Origin: Trifolium pratense
Lineage: Eukaryota; Streptophyta; Magnoliopsida; Fabales; Fabaceae
Length of the DNA stretch: 64,000 nucleotides
Direction of reading: 5' to 3'
Assembly: GCF_020283565.1 (NCBI RefSeq)
Contig: NC_060060.1
Coordinates: 46,984,015 to 47,048,014, forward strand
In this document: positions 12,926-25,655 of the stretch, piece after piece
Layout: every line of letters starts with the position of its first letter
How positions within the stretch are numbered: the stretch's first letter is position 1
Notes under the pieces: model-generated
The model's input: only the letters and a program-made list of their open reading frames with translations
What the model was told of the DNA's origin: nothing
Databases searched by the model: none
Position numbers and translations under genes: made by a program

Positions 12926-13481
12926 TGGCTGAATGCATGGAAGTTGCGAGTAGGTTCAAAATTGACATTGATGTATGTGACTTAATGGAAAGTGGGTGCG
13001 GGAAACATGTCTTAAATCAAAGTATATGTGCAACTGCAGATATTAATTCGGGAAGTAATTGAAATTTAAATGGTTAATCTTTCAAACATACTATGTTTTT
13101 TCCACATTAATCTTTCAACTGTGATTTCTTTTAAGTGCTTAATTTAGAGAGGGATGTCTCATACTTCCAAGGTCTTGTGTGACCATAATTTATTGATTTG
13201 TAATGTCAAGACTCTAAATGTTACGAGGCCATCATTTTTTTTGTTACTGAATTCTGCAAAATTCATATTTGTTGTGTTCAACTGTTAATTGATTAACTGC
13301 ATATTTATAATCTATTAGTAGGTGTGTTTGTTATCATGTTTTCGTGACCCCAGATGTGCGGTGAAGCAGAAGCCAGATTTTCTAACTTCAGAAATTCCCG
13401 TTAGAGATACATTGGGACGCGATATTTTATATAAAAGCCAATCCAAACATAGGCTAGATCTTGACCAAAAAAAGATAGGTT

Positions 13482-13530
13482 CATGCTAACTAGTGCCCCG
13501 TGCCTCGGGGCACTAGTTAAGGATACAAAA
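13482..13530. mobile_element. single end of a Mutator-like MITE family
   Basis: ATGCTAACTAGTGCCCCG and CGGGGCACTAGTTAAGGA form a hairpin, as do the ends of the complete element at 56581-56755. The second end was not found here. Confidence 0.45.
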
Positions 13531-14255
13531 GAGGTAACTTATAATCATGTAGGTGATTAGTTAATCAATTAGATTGGTAGATTAATTGATTAGACGTAGT
13601 AAGAAAAAACTTAAAGTGATACGAAGAATATGGAATTTTCCAGGGAAATCTTGAAATGAATTATAAAAAACTACAGTCTAGGATTAAAATTAAAAGGCAT
13701 AACTCAAGAACTAAAATTCCAGAACTAGCAAAATTGGCGAGCTAGGAGATATTCAAAGAAAACATATAAAGTGAATAAAGAAAGTTAAAAATGGTTTATG
13801 ATCATTGTAAGAGCAACATCAATCTTATTAAAAATACCTTTGTTTATTTTGTTCTCTAACTAATGTGTGTGGAGAAAATCTAATTGAGAAAGAAGAAATC
13901 ACCTTGTGTGCAAAACAGGTTCTTCGACTAAGATTAACTACAACTAAATGGCGATCGGTACTTCTTACCTATATTAGGTTATATAAACTAATTGCCTTTA
14001 TTTTATGACATTGGCTACTACTATTGACCAGATTTCATGAGCATCAAAGGTGAACAAATATAAGCCAAAGAAATCAACTGTTGGTGAATAATAATATCCA
14101 TGGCATAACCCAAAAGTTGGTGTCATTAAGTATTAAATTTTATTTAAACAAATTCAAAATGTAATTGATGGTATAGTGAATCCAAATCAATAATGTTCAC
14201 CAAAAAAGAGTCAATAGTAATCAATAATGCAATTTAAAATTATGTTCCCGAAGTA

Positions 14256-16911
14256 CTAATTATTTGAGGCTCTCGGCTCCCCCAAAAACAAGCAATTACA
14301 CTCCCGTTCCTCGTGCTCGTGAGGGAAATATAATAAGTTGTACCTTCCAAATTGATGAACCCTCACAGTAAATTCTGGAGAAATTACTGTCCGTGCAACA
14401 ACTTCAACATGGGAGGCACTGCACCATAGTAATCAAATTTATCATTGTTGAAAAACATATAAGCAAACACGAAAAGTGTGATATGATACTAAGAGTGTGT
14501 TTGATACATAAAGTCCAGCAATATAATGCAAAGAACAACATTTGTTCCTGTATATTATTTAGCATACACACAAAGCAGAAGCAAAATAAAATGAAATTTA
14601 CAACAATACCTTTTCTTCTATATAATATTATTGTGTAATTATGAGAATGAAGGAGGGAGAAGAAAGATATGAGAAAGAGTGTAGTTATCGAGTAAAACTC
14701 AATGTTGATATTTTTGTCTATGTAGTTAACTAGTTATCGAGTAAAAAATTTAGAGTTTTTCCTCTATCTCACCTATATAAGAATTATAGTTTTGTCCTAT
14801 GAAGTCCCTCATTTCTTAAAAGAAAAACAAACTAACACTAAGAAACGTAGACAAGCCACTAAAAAAAATTAATTTGGATAAATTTCTCAACAAACACTTA
14901 CAAGAAAAGAAAAATTGAAAATATCTTGCAATGACAATGAGTGTTTTAAATAATAGCTTCTCACAGTTCTCACGTAAGTTAAAATAGCTTTTTATCCAAA
15001 CGGGCATTAGTTCAGTGTGTGCATGCGGGAGGAAGAGAGAGGATTTGTGAAACATACCAACTATACCACCATGTAATCCCTGAGTTGTAAAAATTATCCA
15101 CTTTTTCTTTTTGACCTGTACCAAACAGCTCCACTAGCAAAACACCTCCAATACACAGAACAGGTTTAGGTAGCTTGAATGTTTGCAACTTATTTTCCTG
15201 TATAACGTCACCAATGCATTTCACATTTCATAAACACGCATAGAATACGTTATGCTAAAAAATGCAGTTCAAAATGGATAAATTTCAAATCCAAGCTTGT
15301 TATATTCAGAAGGTCCCACGAGGGTTCACCAAACCACACCTAAAGTACGTCTACATAGCATAGAAATTAGTCCCCGAGGGGAGTTTGGTGGAATAGAACA
15401 ATTCTGTGTATGTGTGTGTATGTGCGCACCTGCGCAACAAATAAACTGTAAGGTTTAGTCTTTGAGTTTAATATTTAAATTATATATAGTGAGTACGAAT
15501 GTTTGTGTATGTGCGCGCGCGCCTGTGTAGGGGGATTCTGTGTGTGTGTGTGCGCCTGTGTAGGGGGTTTCTGTGTCTGTACTAGGATACCTATCATGGA
15601 TACTTTTGGCGGATACCTATAGATACTCTCAATGCTCTATTAAAACCAATTACCATTATCCAAAAAAACTGCATGTCAACTGTCAAGTCTCATTTTAGTA
15701 TTAAAAAAACTAGATGATGATATTTAGAATGAAGGGAAAATAAATTCAACCCAAAACAAGAATTACATGTATAAATGGATAACGACTAGAAAGAAAAACA
15801 AATTAGATTAATCACAAACACTTTTTAAGTCATTTGAAATGATAAAAGGAGAATATGCAAAACATATATGTTCATAGTGCGACTCACCTGAGACATTGGA
15901 AATATCGGTGAAGTATATGTCCATCTGAATTTCTCACCAAAAGTCAACGACTTATCTAAGCCAGTAGTTTTTCTTTTACGAAGCATATCTAAGCCAGTCA
16001 TTGATTCTATTTCCTTGCCACGTCTCCGATAACCCAATCTAAATCGGACAGCCTTAGTTGAATACAAGTGCAAGCCATTACCATAATATGCTGACAGCAA
16101 TCACAAATTTTGTTAGCTGAAGAAAAAGTACAGGATCATCAACATCAATTATTTTTCAGTATAAATTGATATACAATTCACAGGGCTAACCTAGGAATGG
16201 TTGGACATTAATATCCGTAACAAGACATAAATTTGAACACAGCCGATACACTAAAGCCTCATATGATTGGCATAATAATGATACTTCCATGCAATGTGAC
16301 ATGCAATTGTTCTTCCTAGGAGTGAAACCAAAAGCTAGGTTCGCATAGAGTTTATGATTTTTCTTAAGACACCCCCATTTTGTATAATAATGGTAACGCA
16401 TGTCCCTATCAGGTTCAATCACGAATCTTTCAATTCTAGGAACAACACCAGATACCTCAGGAATCATTTTCAAGCATAGTTGCTTGCAGAGGCCATTCTC
16501 AATAACTGCAAAATATTTAGATTTCATAATTTACCATTTGAACAGAAAATAAAGCTAAAGAACATTGAGCAAATCAACGGCTTGTAAATTATCAAATGAG
16601 AAAGAAACAAGTGAAATATTTTTACAGAACAAGCCAATAAAGCATTAGAGAAGTTTAACTTTTAGAAGTAAGCCATCACAATTCACAAACTTAATATAAC
16701 ATACATAAAAACTTTCCAAGTAAATAAGCGTTTAAAAAATAAAGAATCATATAATAAAATCATAGCACTGCAAGTAATAAAACTCAAATAGCTTACCAAA
16801 ATGTTCCCAAGAACTACAAACAGCTGAGGCACGAACAAGGTCACCAGGATTATCCAAACAGGAGAAAACCTTTATTGACAAGTCAGGTCCGAGACATTGG
16901 ATAAAATCCAT
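14256..16911 (-). CDS. F-box protein, At4g00755-like (paralogue A)
   Basis: Probable substrate receptor of an SCF ubiquitin ligase; substrate unknown. Coding exons read on the minus strand: 16911-16797, 16505-16191, 16090-15888, 15197-15058, 14418-14256; 936 bp, 311 aa, all phases agree. The F-box spans residues about 2-38 (MDFIQCLGPDLSIKVFSCLD..SSWEHF). The body has ENGLCKQLCLKM, a YYGNGLHLYSTKAVRFRLGY block and LPKPVLCIGGVLLVELF, and the last exon continues SHVEVVARTVISPEF. Compared with paralogue C, exon 2 has lost about 33 codons, including the NTLEPGDRTENRASYW segment. Exon 4 uses a donor further downstream. A non-coding 5' exon (from about 17700 to 17612) and a UTR intron precede the ATG. 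The upstream MSSMKTS start of B is absent here. Exon limits are hand-derived. Confidence 0.82.
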
Positions 16912-17611
16912 GTTGGTTCTCAAGTATCAGAGACTGATTGCAAGCAAAAGTAGTCTTTTAATAACTGCTGAACAGCTACAGCTCAAAGCTGACTATTGTG
17001 ATATAAAAAAACACAAACTAAAAAACTTGACAAACTTGACACTCCATAGATTAATTTTTTAGGATTTGAAGGAAAATTGCATATTACTGAGTTGAATTCA
17101 ATTTCTTCTTTTTAAAAAAAAAGGAAATAGACTTCTTATGATTAAATGACCGAAAAATAAAAGATAACAAATGTTGAAAACTTTGGCAATCCCTAAAACA
17201 TGATCAGAAGATATCACCAGAGGAAAATTATAAACCTAATAAAATTGCCACTTGAGAAATCATGAAACCAAAGAACGAAAAATAAAATAAGGGCAACGAA
17301 TACGATCGTAGACGTAAAATGGTTGTCAAATACGGCTAATGTGGGTGCAAACCATGACATCATGGGTACAAACACAGTCACAGGCAGCATTTTAAATAAA
17401 TATTTTGCATTGATGACCAAATCAATCTAAATCTAAATCCAAATACAGAGATACGGAAGAGAGACATTCAACGGAGAAGGAAATTCATGCTTGCATCCAG
17501 AAAACGTAAAGCTACAATGTTGCACACAGAAACTATGAACACACATATTGCTACGCATCGACAGGAAAAAGAGATGTGTACTTAAACGGATGAAAGATGA
17601 AAAGGAATTAC

Positions 17612-17700
17612 CTTTAAGCAAAGAGAACCTGAATGATAAGAGAAGAAACCCTAGAAAGTGAGAGAGCAAACAGAAGCAGATGAATGACAAAGGATTTAGA
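17612..17700 (-). other. 5' UTR exon of F-box gene A
   Basis: CT-rich sequence read on the minus strand ends TTAAAG before donor GTAATT. The same arrangement is conserved at 25359 (B) and 47335 (C). The UTR acceptor is at 16934-16935. Confidence 0.55.
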
Positions 17701-17824
17701 ACTATAGTGTCTTAAGGGCAAAGAATGCTTCTAGATGGATGACGTATCCCTCACAAATACAATTGGTGGTTTTTTTTCTTTACCTTTTTATGTAATTTAT
17801 CTGAAAAGATGCAATGGACATAGA

Positions 17825-17905
17825 TATGAGCAGCGTACAATGTACGCGGTGTACTACTTTTAATTTATATATTCCTTGAATGGGCAGCGTAAAATGTGTG
17901 CGATG
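17825..17905 (-). promoter_or_regulatory. paired GTAC palindromes upstream of F-box gene A
   Basis: GCGTACAATGTACGC at 17833-17847 is followed by GTGTAC, with a weaker second copy GCGTAAAATGTGTGC at 17887-17901. It lies about 130-210 bp upstream of the presumed start of transcription. B has the same pair, better preserved. Confidence 0.4.
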
Positions 17906-19950
17906 TATCCATACAAAAATCTTGTAATTATCGTTGGATCTTAATTTTTACACGTTTTATTTACTGGCAGTTCATATATGTCTATCTCTTAATCATCGCC
18001 GGATAAAAATTTTGTTGAATTTTGTATCCATAGACGGTCCATATTCAATATATGCACTAGGAAATTAGGACCATATTGCCTTTCCCAACTCCTATATTCC
18101 GGCCACATCTCCTCCAAAAGTTTTGAACGCCCTTGTCTGCAGCGATTTGCACTCCATTTGTCACAACCTCTCAGTTATGTCTTGAACCTCTGACGGTCTT
18201 AATCCTCATTGCCTTAATCATAAAAAAAAATCATTTAACGTGTCGCAGCCTCTCTTTTTATCTACCTCCCATCTCCTCTGCCCTACCCTTTTTCAATCTA
18301 AACCGCTTCTTACCCCCATAACACACCCTTTTTTTGGTTGGAGAATTCATTTTTCGTCATTGTTTTGTATGAACTCTGGATTCAATAACCGCCATTGCTC
18401 AATATAGCCCCCATTCACCACTTACAATGTAGTGATCAGTATTATAATCTCTCTTCTTAGAAAACATTTTCATGACTGGTTCATTCTTTAAAATTTCATA
18501 TTTTTTTAAATAACAAATTTATAAAGTGATCAAATTAATTTACTCAAAGAATGGAAACTTGATCTAGTAAGTAACTCCCTTATCAAACCCACCTACAAAT
18601 GTACAACCGCAATCCGCATAGAAAATGTTTATCAAAACATTAATATTAGTATGTATGCTAGAAACCACAAGCCAGTAACCCTCAAGAACACTAAACTATT
18701 ACAACAACCCTAGTCTCATGTTACCTTTAAAACGACAAGTAATCAGAACGGAAATACACTAATAAAACACTAACTAATTTAACCAAGACATTGGCGACGA
18801 ATCGTTTGAGAGAACCCGAGTTCGATTCCTTGTGGCAACAATTCTTAGTCGGATTTTACTTACCTCATGGCCGAACTCTGAATTACTAAGGCTCCCTTTC
18901 CCCAAGAACTAGAGGGTTAATACCAAAAAAACAAAAACCCTAACTAATTCTCTCTCTTGAAGGATAAACTCATAAAATCCATAATAACAAACTTAATAAC
19001 ACACAAACACCTTTCATTTACTTTGTGTGGTAGTGATGGAGGTAGTATTAGTTTAATGCAATAGAAGCAACAAATTCTTAAAACAAAAATGAAAACAAAT
19101 AAAAGCAGAATTTTTATGAATTTTATATCCATGCAAGCTAATAGATACAATGATACCTAAAATCAGTGGAAACGATCATCTTCCCTTCTCTGCTATGCTT
19201 TAGGCCATGCAATGCTTTATCTTTGTTACCCTTCTTCAATTCCAGTACTCTCATTTTGTTCCAATTTGCATTTCCTCGCATTGCTTACTCTTTCTGTTGT
19301 TTGAGATTCCTCTTTCTCCATGTCACGCGATCTCATTTCATCTCTATTCATTCACCCCTTGTCTCTCATTTGTGCTGTGTTGGGTGCGTTTAGATTACAA
19401 ATAATAGTATAGGATTAGAGGATTATTTAAGTATATCTAAAGACATAAATATTGAATAAGCAATCGAAATATGATATGTTTAGATTGAATTATTTTTGAG
19501 CTTATTAAAGATAGTTCATGTAAACTAAGATATTGAGCTTAAGTGATCAATGAGTTCTTCCTAGAACCAATTGTTCGGAAGAATCCGAGTTTTGAGAATA
19601 ATTTTTTGTCAAACTCTGCATTACCAGCCCCCTTGTCTGGGAAGCAAAGGTTAAAAAAAAAAAAAAAAGACGATAGTCTACGTAAATAAATAATATTTTA
19701 TGTTATTTCATGAGTTCTCATTAACGAAAATTGTACACTCATATGCTGTATTTTTATAAACTATCTTGACAATCTTATAAATAATACATTAAGATTTAGT
19801 CTGATTTCTGTAAAACACTCTCAAATATGACTCTGACTTATAAATATTTTAAAAAGGTCTTTGACTCTATTAAAATCAAGTTGATACCTATATTAGCTAC
19901 TTACTGTTAATTAAGTCTCTATATTTTACAACTTAGTATCAATTTGTTTA
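17906..19950. other. upstream flank of gene A
   Basis: No gene supported. Open frames at 18133 and 19166-19404 are recognisable in the duplicate but have no protein hallmarks. 18790-18930 carries GAGTTCGATTCC and ends in an A-rich tail, a SINE-like pattern; a related piece lies at 19565-19670. Confidence 0.5.
18790..18932 (+). mobile_element. SINE-like tRNA-derived repeat
   Basis: The B-box-like GAGTTCGATTCC at about 18819 is followed by a body ending AGAGGGTTAATACCAAAAAAAC. Similar bodies (CCGAACTCTGAATTA, AGAGGGTTAA) recur near 56860 and, inverted, near 62415. No duplication confirmed. Confidence 0.4.
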
Positions 19951-21190
19951 GAAAATAGAAGTTGTCTCAGCCAACCTCTGCTCTTAATCCAAATTTATAT
20001 TCTTACTACTATCTTAAGACAAACCAAAAACTATCAATGCATGAACAACTTGACCTGCCTAACCGTGTCTTAGGCAAAAAATGATACATCAATTTCTTTT
20101 CTCTCCTAAATTGTCTCTTATTTCTTTCAAACAATGTAAAATTTCAGGCTCAATATATGCATGCCTATTCAGTTTCTAAAAAACACACTCAATAGTGAAC
20201 ACTAATGCAAAGCATTTAATATATTTTGTTAACCATAAAATTTAATAGAAATCTAATACTACCCACCATCAAATTTTGAAGAGATGAAGTTGTGATTTAT
20301 TTTGCTCTAGGGTTACATGTAATTTAATCTAAAAGTGGTGTCATGTTTCAACTGATAATTGTATTCATCAATGCTACCATCACTAGAAGTCTTAAAAACT
20401 TACCATTAGCACAAAACAAGTTATCAGTTCAAGCTATCAGACAGTGTTTCAACAATCTTATCTCAATGATAACAGAGAACATGTCGACAAGTCAAGAATA
20501 TAGAGATGTTTGGCACAAGGTTGAGGTGAATTGTTATCTACAAAAACCAGATCACAAGTTTTTTTTTTCCTTTACAAAACTCGGGATCCGGCCTAAGGAC
20601 AAACTAATATGAGGGGACCAATCCCACCGTCCACTTGCGAGGGACCCATTTAAAGTCAGAGCTTTCTGTATACATTACGCCAAATGTCAATTGAGAATTG
20701 AAGCACTTGAGTTTACAGTTTAGCAAAAGGTTAACATTTTTATTTTACATTGTGTTGACTATTGTAATAGTTAAGATCAAATTCAATACAAAGGGTACTT
20801 GAGTAAAAAAAAAAAAACTTCAAATTCCTCCAATTTGGAGGGGAGTTAAAACTAAACATTGACTTGGGAGGGATTTTGCTTCCCTTTGTCTCGCTCCCCT
20901 CCAAATATTGACAATTTTAGTGCATGTTAGGATTGGCAGTGAGTTTGGCAGAATCACCATATGATTTTGGGAAAATTTACAATTTAGTGCTTCAACAAAA
21001 CCAAAATGTTACCGTTATTTTGTCAAATTCACTGTGATTTCACTCACGCACTTAATATAACTTGCATAAATATTTTTAAATGAATAAGCATTTGAATACA
21101 CATTTTGACATTATAGATTCCTAGAGAAGCGTGTAATAGAAATCAAATGGCTTACCAAATCGGTTCCAAGTTCTAGAAATATATGATGCT
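19951..21190 (-). pseudogene. ghost copy D of the At4g00755-like F-box gene
   Basis: 19951-20740 matches 43380-44100 (3' flank of gene C). The sequence then jumps and 20740-21190 matches 46075-46540 (intron 1 and end of exon 1 of C). What remains of the coding region is an exon 1 stub at 21156-21190 (SRTWNRF read on the minus strand) with its donor GTAAGC. Exons 2-5, about 2 kb, are deleted. A further repeat of about 90 bp is inserted at 20565-20660. Confidence 0.75.
20565..20660 (+). repeat. short dispersed repeat (GGATCCGGCCTAAGGAC type)
   Basis: Matches, in inverted orientation, 26432-26525 upstream of gene B (shared GGGACCAATCCCACCG and CCACTTGCG). It interrupts the D ghost copy relative to C. 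Type unknown. Confidence 0.55.
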
Positions 21191-21852
21191 TTTATCCTCC
21201 TAAATTTTTTCATTTCATTTATAGTCTCTGATGTTAGTTCGACTAACAATTGACCAATAGAGTCCACGTTGCAGCTCCACTTGGACTAGAGTGTGACTTT
21301 GCTTCATATACTATCCTCCATTTTATGTACATTTATGCGAGAGATGATAGATTAACGAGATTCATTTAATAAGTGGATCCCACTAATGAGTCCCACTAGT
21401 CTTTTATTTGTGTCTAATTCTCTCATAAATAGACAACAAATGGAGGATAGTAAATAGAGCAAAGCCAAACTCCACGGACTATTTAAACCATTTTGGCCGT
21501 GCCCCCTAGACCATTTTAACATAAAATGGTCCAGATACATGGTTTATTCAATGAACCTAGAAAGTTGTTTTTTGCTTATATTTAGAACCAGAGTAGTATC
21601 AAACAAAGAAATCAACTGTTGGCGAATATCCATGGCATAACCCACAAATTGGTATCATCAGGTATCAAATTTTATTTAAACAAATTCAAAATGTAATTGA
21701 TGGCATAGTGAATCCAAATCAATAATATTCACCAAAAGAGTTGATAATAACCATATAATGCCATTTAAAATTATGTTCCCAAAGTACTACTAATTCTTTG
21801 AAAGTTCAATTGTAAAAATAATTTAGTTCAACTACATTTTTCAGACACTTAA
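21191..21852. other. spacer between ghost copy D and gene B
   Basis: No gene. An inverted pair around TTTATGTACATTTATGCGAG.. and ..CTCTCATAAATAGACAACAA (21322-21440) suggests a small fold-back MITE. Homology with block 1 resumes near 21605. Confidence 0.45.
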
Positions 21853-24689
21853 TTAATGATGCTCCCCCAAAAACAAGCAATTACACTCCCATTCATCGTG
21901 CTCGTGAGGGATATATAATAAGCTGTACCTTCCAAATTGATGAATCCTCACAATAAATTCTGGAGAAACTGCTTTTCCAACAACTTCAAAAGGGGATAAA
22001 CTGAATGTGATATCATACAAAGAGTCAGCAATAGAATGCAAAGAACAACATTTGCTCCTGTATATTATTTAGCAGACACACAAAGCAGAAGCAAAATAAA
22101 ATGAAATATACAACAATACCTTTTCTTCTAATTCTATATAATATTATTGTATAAATACTATTGTGTAATTATGAGAGAGAGAGAGAGAGAGAGAGAATGA
22201 AGGAGGGAGAAGAAAGATATGAGAAAGAGCATAGTTATCGAGTAAAACTGAATGTTAAAATTTTTGTCTATGTAGTTATCGTGTAAAAAGTTTAGAGTTT
22301 TTCCTCTATCTCACCTATATATAAGATTTATAGTTTGTCCTATGAAGTCCCTCATTTCTTAAAAGAAAAACAAACTAACACTAAGAAACGTAGACAAGCC
22401 ACTAAAAAAATAAATTAATTTGGATAAACTTCTCAACAAACTCTTACAAAATAAGAAAAATTGAAAATATCTTGAAATGACTACGAGTGTTTTAAATAAT
22501 AGCTTCTCACAGTTGTCATGTAAGTTAAAATAGCTTTTACATCTCAATTGTTTAACAAACTTTCTCGTTGAAGTTGAACAAAAATGGCTATCAAATTATA
22601 AGGGCTTTTCTGTGAGTATAAAGAACCAAGTAATTCTCTTAACTGAAAAACCCTCATGAGTTATAAACTAGTGAGGACAGTAAATAAGTTGTGACATTGA
22701 TATAAGAAAAAGAACTTCAAAAGAAAGAATGTCGAGAGTAGATTATGGAATATTATTAAACCATTATCTGTTCTTAAACTAGTTGTCATCTTTAAAAAGA
22801 CTAATTGTCAAAAATAATATGTTGAACTTCAACCAAAACCCTTGATATGTCTCATGAGCGAACTGTCGACATAGTGGACTGATGAAAAGGAAAGTGAGTA
22901 ACTTCTCAATTTCATTTAAATTGGCAGTAATGGTCTTCACTCTTCAGTCAATTTTTTTTATCCAAACGTCATTAGTTCAGTGTGTGCATGTGGGAGGAAG
23001 AGAGAGGATTTGAGAAAAATACCGATCAAACCATCTAATCCATGAGTAGAGAAAATTATCCACATTTTCTTGTTGACGTCTAACAAACAGCTCCACTAGC
23101 ACCGCGCCTCCAATACACAGAACAGGTTCAGGTAGCTTGAATGTTTGCAACTTATTTTCCTGTATAATGTCACCAATGCATTTCAAATTTCATAAACACG
23201 CATAGAATACATTATACTAATAAATGCAGTTCAAAAGCGATAAATTTCAAATCCCAGCTTGTTATATTCAGAAGGTCGCGTGAGGTTTCACCAATTAACA
23301 CCTAAAGTACGCCTACATAGCATTGAAATTAGTCCCTGAGGGGAGTTTGGTCGAATAGAACAATTCTGTGTATGTATGTATGTGCGCGTGCCTGCGCAAC
23401 TAATAAACTGTAAGATATAGTCTTTGAGTTTAATATTTAAAATTATATATCGTGAATATGACTGTGTGTGTGTGTGTACTAGGATACCTACAGAGGGAAA
23501 ATAAATTCAAACCAAAACAAGAATTGCATGTATAAATGGATAACACCTAGAAAGAAAGAAACAAATTAGATTAATCGCAAACACTTTTTAAGTCATTTGA
23601 AATGATAAAAGGAGAATATGCAAAACCTGTATGTTCATAGTCCAACTCACCTGAGACATTGGAAATATCGGTGAAGTATATCTCCATTCGTATTTCCTAC
23701 AAAAAGTCAATGAATCATCAACAGCAGTCATTGATTCTATTTCCTCACCGCGTCTCCGATAACCCAATCTAATCCGGATAGCCTTAGTTGTATACATGGG
23801 CAAGCCACTATCATAATATGCTGACAGCAATCACAAATTTTGTTAGCTGAAGAAAAAGTACAGGATCATCAACATCAAATATTTTTCAGTTTAAATTGAT
23901 ATATAATTCACAGAGCTAACCTTGGAATGGTTGGACATTAATCTCCGTAACAAGACATAAATTTGAACACAGCCGATACACCAAAGTCTCGTGTGGTGGG
24001 TCATTTTCAGTTTCGTCCCTTGGCTCCAATGTATTTGCAATTCCTTTAATGAAGTGTTCGATGCAATTTTTCTTCATAGGAGTGAAACCAAAAGCTAGGT
24101 GCGCATAGAGTTTATGATTTCTCTTAAGACAGTCCCATTTTGTATAATAATGCTTACGCTTGTCGCTATCAGGTTCAATCATGTAGTACTCAATGCTAGG
24201 AACAACACCAGATACCTCAGGAATCATTTTCAAGCATAGTTGCTTGCAGAGGCCATTCTCAATAACTGCAAAATATTTAGATTTCATAATTTTATCATTT
24301 GAACAGAAAATAAAGCTAAAGAACATTGAGCAAATCAACGACTTGTATATTATCAAATGAGGAAGAAACAAATGACATATTTTTACAGGACAAGCCAATA
24401 AAGCATTAGAGAAGTTTAACTTTTAGAAGTAAGCCATCACAATTCACAAACTTAATATAACATACATAAAAACTTTCCAACTAAATAAGCCTTTAGAAAA
24501 TAATCACATAATAAAATCATAGCACTGCAAGTAATAAAACTCAAATATCATACCAAAATGTTCCCAGGAGCTACAAACAGCTGAGACACGAACAAGGTCA
24601 CCAGGATCATCCAAACAGGAGAACACCTTTATTGACAAGTCAGGTCCGAGCCATTGGATAAAATCCATGCTGGTTTTCATACTAGACAT
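21853..24689 (-). CDS. F-box protein, At4g00755-like (paralogue B)
   Basis: Probable SCF substrate receptor; tandem duplicate of A. Coding exons on the minus strand: 24689-24554, 24265-23921, 23820-23651, 23159-23023, 22000-21853; 936 bp, 311 aa, phases consistent. The start gives MSSMKTSMDFIQWLGPD; an internal ATG eight codons later matches the start of A. The F-box covers residues about 9-45. Exon 2 is longer than in A and keeps NTLEPRDETEND, but still lacks part of the segment seen in C. Exon 3 lacks eleven codons present in A (KRKTTGLDK region). The end reads VHQFGRY-like (IHQFGRYSLLYIPHEHDEWE) then CNCLFLGEHH. No stop or frameshift is seen, so it may be functional. A non-coding 5' exon ends at 25359. 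Confidence 0.82.
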
Positions 24690-25358
24690 ATTCTGAAGTA
24701 TCAGAGCCTGATTGCAAGCAGACGTAGTCTATTAATAACTGCAGAACAGCTACAGCTCAAAGCTGACAATAGTGATATCAAAAAACACAAACTAAAAAAC
24801 TTGACAAACTTGGCCATTTTGAAGATAAATTCTGCAAGCACTCCATAGATTAATTTTTTAGGATTTCAAGGAAAATTGCACATTAATGAATTGAAATCAG
24901 TTTCTTCTTTAAAAAGAAACGGAACGAAAAATAAAAAATAACAAAAGTTGAAAACTTTGGCAATCCCTAAAACAAGATTAGCAGATATCACCTGAGGAAA
25001 ATTATAAACCTAATAAAATTGTGTCACTTGAGAAATCACGAAACCAAAGAACGAAAAATAAAATAAGGGCGGTCAAATACGGCTGATGTGGGTTCAAACC
25101 ATGGCATCGTGGGTACAAACACAGTCACAAGCAGTATTTTCAATAAATATTTTGCATTGATGACCAAATCAACCTAAATCTAAATCCAAATACAAAGATA
25201 CGGAAGAGAGACATTCAACGGAGAAGGAAATTCATGCATGCATCCAGAAAACGTAAAGCTACAATGTTGCACACAGAAACTATGAACACACATATTGCTA
25301 CGCATCGACAGGAAAAAGAGATGTGTACATAAACAGATGAAAGATGAAAAGGAATTAC

Positions 25359-25440
25359 CTTTCAGCAAAGAGAGTCTGAATGATAAGAGAAGAAACCCGA
25401 GAAAGTGAGAGAGCAAACGGAAGCAGATGAATGACAAAGG
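25359..25440 (-). other. 5' UTR exon of F-box gene B
   Basis: CT-rich exon read on the minus strand, ending CTGAAAG before GTAATT. The UTR acceptor is at 24708-24709. Confidence 0.55.
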
Positions 25441-25577
25441 ATTTAGAATTGTAGTGTCTTAAGGGCAACAAATTCTTCTAGATCGATGACGTATCCCTCA
25501 CAAAAACAACTGGTGGTTTTTTTTCTCTACTTTTTTATGTACTTTATCAGAAAAAATGTAATGGACATAGATATGGG

Positions 25578-25655
25578 CAGCGTACATTGTACGCGGTGTA
25601 CTACTTTTAATTTATATATTCCTTGAATGGGCAGCGTACAATGTACGCGATGTAT
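25578..25655 (-). promoter_or_regulatory. paired GTAC palindromes upstream of F-box gene B
   Basis: GCGTACATTGTACGC at 25580-25594 and GCGTACAATGTACGC at 25634-25648 are perfect or near-perfect palindromes 54 bp apart. Each is followed by a GTGTAC or ATGTAT half-site. GTAC is the core of SBP/SPL sites, including the copper-response element (family knowledge); use here is inference. Confidence 0.45.

Larger units (their letters stand above)
11601..14255. other. intergenic region with MITE relics
   Basis: No gene recognised. About 11740-11800 (CATATCCGTGGGTACC) looks like half of a MITE. A fold-back element and a single MITE end at 13482-13530 are listed separately. Homology with the duplicated block at 21605 begins near 14065. 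Confidence 0.5.
14065..19405. repeat. duplication block 1 (carries F-box gene A)
   Basis: Collinear and highly similar to about 21605-27440 apart from insertions. It covers gene A, its promoter and a 2-kb upstream flank up to the shared CATCTTCCCTTCTCTG / CATTTCCTCGCAT text at 19175-19285. Confidence 0.85.

Noticed and set aside
17433..17690. 85-codon open frame, repeated at 25180-25437
   Set aside because: It covers the non-coding first exon and UTR intron of F-box A and B; the position corresponds to 5' UTR and the frame runs across a likely splice donor.
19166..19404. Open frames shared with 27163-27463
   Set aside because: Similarity comes from the segmental duplication; frames differ between copies (local duplication and indels), so coding conservation is not supported.
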